From JAIESQ01 sp964495375 (GTDB taxonomy: Bacteria; Planctomycetota; Planctomycetia; Pirellulales; JAEUIK01): a stretch of 64,000 nucleotides of DNA. The notes beneath the pieces are model-generated. The model was not told the origin of the DNA. It saw nothing but the letters and a program-made list of their open reading frames with translations, and ran no database searches. The stretch lies in contig CAZBWM010000013.1 in the NCBI GenBank assembly GCA_964495375.1, positions 1 to 64,000 on the forward strand. The letters run 5' to 3'. Within the stretch, counting starts at the first letter, position 1. Every line of letters starts with the position of its first letter. Below are positions 58,897 through 64,000 of this stretch, piece by piece. The position numbers and the translations under genes are program-made.

Positions 58897-60219
58897 TCAT
58901 GGTCCTTTTGAATTCGCTGCCCGCGGAACGTCGGCGTTCGGGCTGCTCGAGCATTGATTCCGCTCATCGCCCGTGATCAGCCGTGCGGCGCGGTTGCGCG
59001 TGATGTAGTTCCAGGCCCACTGCGCGAGCACCAGAAAGCGGCTCTCGTGGTCGACGATATTCAACAAATGAATCAGCAGCCAGGCCAACCAGGCCGGATA
59101 GCCTGAGAACCGCACGAAGCGCAAATCGGCAACCGCCGAGCCGCGACCGATGGTGGCCATGTCGCCGCGATCTTTGTAGGCGAACGCAGGCGTCGACTTG
59201 CCGCGCAGCCGGCGATCGATCACCCGCGCCACGTACTTGCCGGCCTGAATGGCGACGGGCGCCACGCCGGGGAGTGGCTTGCCTCCGTCGCGCGGATAAT
59301 TTGCCATGTCGCCGATCACGAAGATCTCTGGGTGGCCGGCCAAGGTGAAATCGGGCTCGACAATCAGCCGGCCCGCGCGATCGGTTTGGCAACAGGTGGC
59401 CGTGGCCAGCCGGCCGGCGAGCGACTCGGCCTGCACGCCGGCGGTCCAAATGACGGTGCGCGTGGGGATCGTCTCATCGCGGTCGTTCGAGCGAATCACG
59501 ACGCGATCGGCCTGGATGTCCATCACGCGGGCGCTCGTCCAAACGGTGGCTCCCAGGCGAGCCAGCGATTGCTGCGCCTTGGCCGACAGGTCGGGCGGGT
59601 ACATCGGCAGCACACGGTTTTCACCCTCGATCAACAGCACGCGTGCGGTAGCCGGATCGATCGTGCGAAAGTTGTCGCGCAAGGTGTGGTGCGCCAATTC
59701 GCCGATCGCGCCGGCCAGTTCGACACCGGTTGGCCCGGCTCCCACGAGCACGAAGGTGAGCCAGCTCTGCCGGGCGGCCTCGTCCGCGCTGCGCTCGGCC
59801 GCCTCGAAAGCGCTCAGAATGCGGCGGCGAATATCGGTGGCGTCCTCGACGGTCTTTAGAGAAGGCGCCACGCTGGGCCAATCGTTGTGGCCGAAATAGA
59901 ACGGACGCATGCCGGCGGCCACGACGAGCGTGTCGTACGAGAGCGACCCTTCGGCCAGCACGACGCGACGCGCGGCCACGTCGATCTCGATCACTTCGTC
60001 CATCACGATTTCGAGATTTCGCTGATGACGGAAGATCGCCCGCAGCGGTGCCGCGATGTTGGCCGGCGACAGCCCGCCCGTGGCCACCTGATACAACAGC
60101 GGCTGAAAGAGGTGAAAGTTGCGGCGATCGACCAGCGTCACCTGGCAGGGCGCACGGCGCAAGCCTCGGGCTGCGTTCAGGCCGCCGAACCCTCCACCGA
60201 TGATGACGACGCGCTGCAT
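58897..60219 (-). CDS. ndh: Type II NADH dehydrogenase (NDH-2)
   Basis: A 440-aa flavoprotein that oxidises NADH and reduces quinone without pumping protons. The FAD-binding motif VVIIGGGFGGLNAARGL begins at residue 3, and the NADH-binding motif VLVGAGPTGVELAGAIGE lies around residue 157. EIFVIGDMANYPRDG is a second FAD site, and a C-terminal amphipathic/hydrophobic segment (about 385-415, WLAWLLIHLLN) would attach it to the membrane. The ATG at 60219 is used; a GTG at 60228 is possible. It reads into the SDR gene on the same strand. Divergent from the glycosyltransferase gene. Confidence 0.9.
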   Translation of the reverse strand: MQRVVIIGGGFGGLNAARGLRRAPCQVTLVDRRNFHLFQPLLYQVATGGLSPANIAAPLRAIFRHQRNLEIVMDEVIEIDVAARRVVLAEGSLSYDTLVVAAGMRPFYFGHNDWPSVAPSLKTVEDATDIRRRILSAFEAAERSADEAARQSWLTFVLVGAGPTGVELAGAIGELAHHTLRDNFRTIDPATARVLLIEGENRVLPMYPPDLSAKAQQSLARLGATVWTSARVMDIQADRVVIRSNDRDETIPTRTVIWTAGVQAESLAGRLATATCCQTDRAGRLIVEPDFTLAGHPEIFVIGDMANYPRDGGKPLPGVAPVAIQAGKYVARVIDRRLRGKSTPAFAYKDRGDMATIGRGSAVADLRFVRFSGYPAWLAWLLIHLLNIVDHESRFLVLAQWAWNYITRNRAARLITGDERNQCSSSPNADVPRAANSKGP

Positions 60220-60278
60220 ATTGCACACTTAGGAACGGGCGAAAAAAAACTTCCAGTTCTCTTGGCCCCCTCACCCTA

Positions 60279-60301
60279 CCCTCTCCCGCGAGGGGAGAGG
60301 G
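60279..60301. repeat. Perfect hairpin in the ndh-glycosyltransferase gap
   Basis: CCCTCTCCC-GCGAG-GGGAGAGGG, a perfect 9-bp stem. It lies upstream of both divergent genes and resembles short CCCTCTCCC palindromes scattered in many genomes. The 291-bp gap holds no gene. Confidence 0.75.
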
Positions 60302-60510
60302 AATAGAGAGAAGTTATTTCTCGGCCGTTCCTTACCAGGTACGGTCGCTGCCGGGCGAAAACTCGTCTGCCAGCCCGCGCGGCTCTGCATTTTGTCCTGT
60401 TCGCCGCGATTCGTGAACCCACATCCCGCGGCTGCTCTTGGAGAAAACCAGCCGCTGGGGCTATACCTTCAGTTGGCTGTCCTCCCCGGGCCCTTTGTAT
60501 ATCGCTTGGA

Positions 60511-61659
60511 ATGAGAATCGCGCTAGTTCGCAAGGAATGCTCGCTGCGCCGCGGTGGCGCCGAGCGCTACTGCGCGCAACTGGCCCGCCAGTTGATCGCC
60601 CTGGGGCACTCAGTCACGGTGATCGGCGAGTCGATCGATGCCGATCTGCAGGACGAAATCCACTTCTTGCCTGTCGAAGTGAATAACGCCACGAGTTGGA
60701 CCAAAAACCGCTCGTTTGCCGAGAACGCCGGGCAAGCGGTGCGGGCGGGTCGGTTCGACGTCGACCTGGGGCTGTCCCGGGCCGAGGGGCTCGACGTCTT
60801 TCGCGTCACCGACCGCTTGCAGGCCCACTGGTTGCACGTGCGCTATCCCGGCCGATTGCGGCGATTCTGGGAGGGACGCGTCAACCCAAGGCATCGCGCG
60901 ATCCTTGGGCTTGAACGCGAGTTGTTCGCCCCCGACGGCGCGCGGCGCATCATCACCGAGTCGCAGCTCGACGCCCGCCTGGTGACCCAATACTACGGAG
61001 TAGCACCCGAGCGCATCCGCACGATCTACAACGGGGTCGATCACGAAATCTTTCAGCCCGCGGTGCGCAGCGAGCGCAACGTCGTACGGGGCAGTCTGGG
61101 CCTTTCGCGAGATTGCCCGCTGGTTGTCTATGCCTCGATGGACTTTGGCGGCAAGCCGCTGGCCACGGTGCTGATGGCGATGAACCAGGCCAACAACGCC
61201 AAGCTGCGACTCTTGGTGCTGGGGGCGGGACCCGTGCAGCACTACGTGCGCGTGGCGGCGAGCTTGGGAATTGCGGATCGCGTGACGTTCGCCGGACGCC
61301 GCGACGATATCGAGCGTTTTTACGGCGCTGGCGATCTCTTCGTGATGCCCACCGCTTACGAGCCGTTCGGGCTCGTCCACCTCGAAGCGCTCGCTTGTGG
61401 GCTGCCGGTCGTCACCACCGCCACGGCGGGGGGCTCCGAGGTGATCGACCAGGGGCAAAATGGCTACGTGATTCCCAATGCCTGGGCGGTCAAAGAGCTG
61501 GCCGCCTGCCTGGACGAGTACTTCGGGCTCTCGGCCGACGAGCGCGCGGCGATGTCCGAGGCCGCGGTCGAGCGCGCGCGACCGTTCACGCCTGAGCGCA
61601 ATGCTCGCGAGACCGCCCAACTGCTCTACGAAGTCTGCCGTGAGAAAGGGCGCGCGTGA
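60511..61659 (+). CDS. Family 4 glycosyltransferase (LPS/exopolysaccharide type)
   Basis: A 382-aa GT4 enzyme, GT-B fold. It starts MRIALVRKECSLRRGGAERYC, as in LPS core glucosyltransferases of the WaaG group, which transfer a nucleotide-sugar to the inner core. The family signature YEPFGLVHLEALACGLPVV (about residues 287-305, with the conserved Glu pair) and GLGIADRV-type donor-site segments (FAGRRDDIERFYGAGDLF) are clear. The stop overlaps the GTG start of the Kdo-kinase-like gene by four bases, linking it to LPS core modification. The acceptor cannot be deduced. Confidence 0.9.
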   Translation: MRIALVRKECSLRRGGAERYCAQLARQLIALGHSVTVIGESIDADLQDEIHFLPVEVNNATSWTKNRSFAENAGQAVRAGRFDVDLGLSRAEGLDVFRVTDRLQAHWLHVRYPGRLRRFWEGRVNPRHRAILGLERELFAPDGARRIITESQLDARLVTQYYGVAPERIRTIYNGVDHEIFQPAVRSERNVVRGSLGLSRDCPLVVYASMDFGGKPLATVLMAMNQANNAKLRLLVLGAGPVQHYVRVAASLGIADRVTFAGRRDDIERFYGAGDLFVMPTAYEPFGLVHLEALACGLPVVTTATAGGSEVIDQGQNGYVIPNAWAVKELAACLDEYFGLSADERAAMSEAAVERARPFTPERNARETAQLLYEVCREKGRA

Positions 61660-62483
61660 CACAGTTCGCCTTCGAAACTTGGGACGACGGGCGGCTGCTG
61701 GTCAATCGGCAGTTCGCGCCGCTGTTGGCGCGGCATGGCTGGAACACGTTCGAGCGGATGATGTCACTCGAAGGGCAGGTCGCCCGGCGGGTTGGTGCGC
61801 GCGAGACGGTGCGGCTGGAACTCGATTCGGCATCAACAGGCAATGCTGGGCCGCCGATGGCCTTCTACATCAAGCGCTATGGCCCACCGCCGTGGCGCGA
61901 GTATTGGAAGCCGCTGTTGAAATTGACGCGGCCGATCGTCGGCGCCCGTGTCGAGTGGGACGCGATGCTGGCCTTTCATCGGCTCGGTTTGCCGACGATG
62001 ACTCCGGTGATGTTCGGCCAATCGGGGCGGCGATCATTCGTGATCACCGAAGCGCTCGAGGGCTACGTGAAGCTGACGGAATGGATCGACACCCATTGCT
62101 CGTCACCTGCGGCGGCCGGCGACGCCTATCGCACGGCGATCGAGAAGCTGGCCCCGCTCACGCGCACCATGCATAATGCCGGCGTGCATCATCAGGATTA
62201 TTACCTGTGTCATGTGTTGGTGCCCGAGAAAGTCGGCCCGCCCGGCATGCACATCATCGACTTGGGGCGAGCGCGCGTGCGGCGGCGGCTGGGCGCGCGG
62301 TGGCGCGTGAAGGATCTCGCACAGTTGGATTACTCAGCCGACCCGGTGAGTGTGCTAGGGCGATTGCGATTTCTGCGACGCTATCTCGGTCGGCCCTTTC
62401 GGCGGCTCGATCGCGCGCTCGTATGGCGCATCGCACTCAAGCGGCGGCTGATCGCGCGACATTCGACCAAGAATCGGCTGTGA
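61656..62483 (+). CDS. Lipopolysaccharide kinase-like protein (KdkA/InaA type)
   Basis: A 275-aa kinase-fold protein of the Kdo/WaaP family. Visible kinase features are the ATP-lysine region FYIKRYGPPP, the catalytic loop HNAGVHHQDYYLCHVL (HxD at about residues 185-190) and the DLG metal motif in MHIIDLGRARVRRR. Members phosphorylate Kdo or heptose in the LPS inner core. The start is a GTG at 61656, sharing GTGA with the stop of the glycosyltransferase gene. The tail is Arg-rich and probably peripheral to the membrane. The two genes together suggest an LPS core biosynthesis unit. Confidence 0.88.
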   Translation: MTQFAFETWDDGRLLVNRQFAPLLARHGWNTFERMMSLEGQVARRVGARETVRLELDSASTGNAGPPMAFYIKRYGPPPWREYWKPLLKLTRPIVGARVEWDAMLAFHRLGLPTMTPVMFGQSGRRSFVITEALEGYVKLTEWIDTHCSSPAAAGDAYRTAIEKLAPLTRTMHNAGVHHQDYYLCHVLVPEKVGPPGMHIIDLGRARVRRRLGARWRVKDLAQLDYSADPVSVLGRLRFLRRYLGRPFRRLDRALVWRIALKRRLIARHSTKNRL

Positions 62484-62522
62484 GTGGCGCGAACTTGATC
62501 ACGCGCGTCATCAGAGAATTGG

Positions 62523-63650
62523 CTACTTCCGCCTAAGCGCCTCGATCGGCGACAGGCTCGCCCCCCACCAGGCCGGATAGATCGAACCCAACACGCCGAC
62601 CAGCAGCGCGATAATAAAGCCCTGCACGAACACCTCGGGAGAAATCTCGCCGCCGATGAAATTTGACGTCATCGGCAAGCTGCTCATCATCTTGGTGATC
62701 GCGATCGCGGCGATACCCCCCGCCACGGCGCCGCTGACGCTCAGGAAAAGCGCTTCAAGCAGAATCAACTTCATCACGCGGCTCTTACGCCAACCGATCG
62801 CCCGCAGCGTGCCGATTTCGCGGGTGCGTTCAAAAACCGACATGACCATCGTGTTAAGCATGCCGATCGCGCCGATCACCAGGGCAATGGCGGACGTGAT
62901 CCAGGCCGTGGCCTTGGCCGCTTTGACTTCTTGTACTCCGGCCACGAGTGTGTCTGGGCGCATCGCTTCGAGGTTGGGATCGAGCGCGACAATTTCCTTA
63001 GCGATGCGTTCGATTTCGGCCTGATCGCCGGGGTTCTCGATCGACACGGCGAACCCGGTCACGCGCCCCGTCAAATCGGTGAGCCGCTGCAATTCGTCGA
63101 GCAACACCATGGCGCCACCGTTCTCGAAGACACTGGGGCTTTCGTAGATGCCGACTACTTTGTGCGGCTGCTCGTAAATGTTCACGTTGTCGCCGACTTT
63201 GGCGCCAAGGTTGAGCGCGAGCACCTTGCCGAGCATCAGCGCCTGCTTGTCGCCGGCTTGCAAACGGCGGCCGTCGACCAGGTTGGCACGGGCCAGCTCG
63301 GGGCTCTTGGCCGGCAAGCCGTTGAGGATCACGGCATACAAATCGAACTCGGGCATGGCGATCATGTCCATCAGGCCGCCGTCGACTTCGCGCACGCCAG
63401 GAATTGCCCGCAGCTTGGGATCGAGCGACTCGACGAGCGTTTTGTCCTTACGATTGCCGCCACCGGCCCGCTGCACCAAAAGATCGACGCCGCGGCGCTG
63501 ATACATCTGAATGAACGAGCGCTCGAAGCCTTGCGAGATGCCAACCAGCGAGATCACCGCGGCCAGCGCGATCCCCAGGCCCAAGATTGTCAGTGCGCTG
63601 CGCGTGCGGCGGCGCAGCAGGCTCTTGAGTGGAATGCTGAAGAAGTTCAT
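62523..63650 (-). CDS. ABC transporter permease (MacB/FtsX type)
   Basis: A 375-aa permease with a membrane helix at the start (about 17-40, following SLLRRRTRSALTILGLGIAL), a periplasmic MacB-like domain (about 45-240), and three helices in the C-terminal FtsX domain (about 255-285, 300-330, 335-365). The short cytosolic loop GTLRAIGWRKSRVMK and a final PAWWGASLSPIEALRRK are typical. It should form a dimer with the ATPase encoded just upstream, with an ATGA overlap (63647-63650). The substrate, such as a lipid or lipoprotein, is unknown. Confidence 0.9.
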   Translation of the reverse strand: MNFFSIPLKSLLRRRTRSALTILGLGIALAAVISLVGISQGFERSFIQMYQRRGVDLLVQRAGGGNRKDKTLVESLDPKLRAIPGVREVDGGLMDMIAMPEFDLYAVILNGLPAKSPELARANLVDGRRLQAGDKQALMLGKVLALNLGAKVGDNVNIYEQPHKVVGIYESPSVFENGGAMVLLDELQRLTDLTGRVTGFAVSIENPGDQAEIERIAKEIVALDPNLEAMRPDTLVAGVQEVKAAKATAWITSAIALVIGAIGMLNTMVMSVFERTREIGTLRAIGWRKSRVMKLILLEALFLSVSGAVAGGIAAIAITKMMSSLPMTSNFIGGEISPEVFVQGFIIALLVGVLGSIYPAWWGASLSPIEALRRK

Positions 63651-64000
63651 TTTCGGCTCGAGTGAGGCGCCGGGTGACCGGTGACGTCGGAAACGATTCG
63701 CCCGTCGCGAAGATGAACGGTTCGCTCCGCCCGATCGGCGACATCCTGGCTGTGCGTAATGACCACGAGCGTCATGTTCCGTTCGCGGTGCAACTGATCG
63801 AACAGTTTGAGCACTTCGGCTTCGTTATTTGAGTCGAGGTTGCCCGTCGGCTCATCGGCCAGCAACATGGCGGGCTCGTTCGCCAGCGCGCGGGCAATCG
63901 CCACGCGTTGGCGTTCGCCGACGGAGAGTTCCATCGGCAGGTGGTTCATGCGATGTTCGAGGTTCACGATTTTCAGCAGCTCGCGAGCACGATCGGCCCG
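63647..64000 (-). CDS. ABC transporter ATP-binding protein (partial, runs off the window)
   Basis: Only the C-terminal portion is present. The open frame continues without a stop to the right edge of the window, so the N-terminus and Walker A lie beyond 64000. Visible motifs are LSVGERQRVAIARAL (signature) and MLLADEPTGNLDS (Walker B), plus the switch His in LVVITHSQDVADRA. It belongs to the MacB/LolD-type ATPases and partners the permease gene it overlaps by four bases. The true start is not visible here. Confidence 0.9.
   Translation of the reverse strand, partial: RADRARELLKIVNLEHRMNHLPMELSVGERQRVAIARALANEPAMLLADEPTGNLDSNNEAEVLKLFDQLHRERNMTLVVITHSQDVADRAERTVHLRDGRIVSDVTGHPAPHSSRK

Overview
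The window looks like a planctomycete chromosome, most likely order Pirellulales. The grounds are: two giant secreted proteins that begin with the planctomycete LEPR-type N-terminal motif; a long MoxR/DUF58/BatA/VWA/DUF4159 gene string; PQQ-propeller proteins; a small membrane protein of the NPY type; high GC; and many GC-rich palindromic intergenic repeats. Lipid A and LPS-type genes (lpxA, a GT4 glycosyltransferase, a Kdo-kinase-like protein) fit a Gram-negative envelope.

Layout. 0.06-6.4 kb (-): a 2102-aa surface protein with four DUF4082/Ig modules and a C-terminal domain resembling a glycoside hydrolase. 6.8-23.0 kb (+): eight genes in one direction, several overlapping by a few bases: MoxR ATPase, DUF58 protein, two membrane VWA proteins, a DUF4175-like coiled-coil membrane protein, a DUF4159 protein, a tetraheme lipoprotein, a thioredoxin-HEAT protein and a SIMPL protein. 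23.1-24.6 kb (-): a secreted pectate-lyase-like protein. 24.6-26.8 kb: a repeat-rich stretch with no convincing gene. 26.8-35.8 kb (-): a 3004-aa subtilisin-like protease with five large C-terminal modules, a PKD-like domain and RTX-like repeats. 35.8-36.6 kb: nested palindromes. 36.6-40.0 kb: an isochorismatase-fold hydrolase (-) and a redoxin/cytochrome/monooxygenase-like fusion (+). 40.2 kb: tRNA-Ser(CGA). 40.9-49.3 kb: a small conserved protein, GlgX, a class II-like cytochrome, an FAH-family enzyme, a TPR protein and a PQQ-propeller protein. 49.8-58.1 kb: lpxA, ppdK, a small membrane protein, miaA, hisE-hisG and a PQQ membrane protein. 58.1-64.0 kb: an SDR and an NDH-2 gene (operon, -), a glycosyltransferase and Kdo kinase (overlapping pair, +), and an ABC permease with its ATPase, which runs off the window end.

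How the genes fit together. The MoxR string is a coherent functional block: an AAA+ chaperone paired with MIDAS-bearing VWA proteins in the membrane, plus periplasmic accessory proteins. Its substrate is unknown. The other groups are central metabolism (ppdK, glgX, hisE-hisG, miaA, NDH-2), envelope assembly, and secreted polymer degradation (protease, pectate lyase, possible glycosidase).

The most notable non-coding signals are two 179-bp, about 97 percent identical MITE-like elements, each placed exactly at the stop codon of a gene (41.18 and 49.31 kb), and several families of dyad repeats at 25.0-25.9, 26.4, 36.1-36.6 and 53.6 kb. I found no CRISPR array, rRNA, prophage, intact transposase or restriction system.
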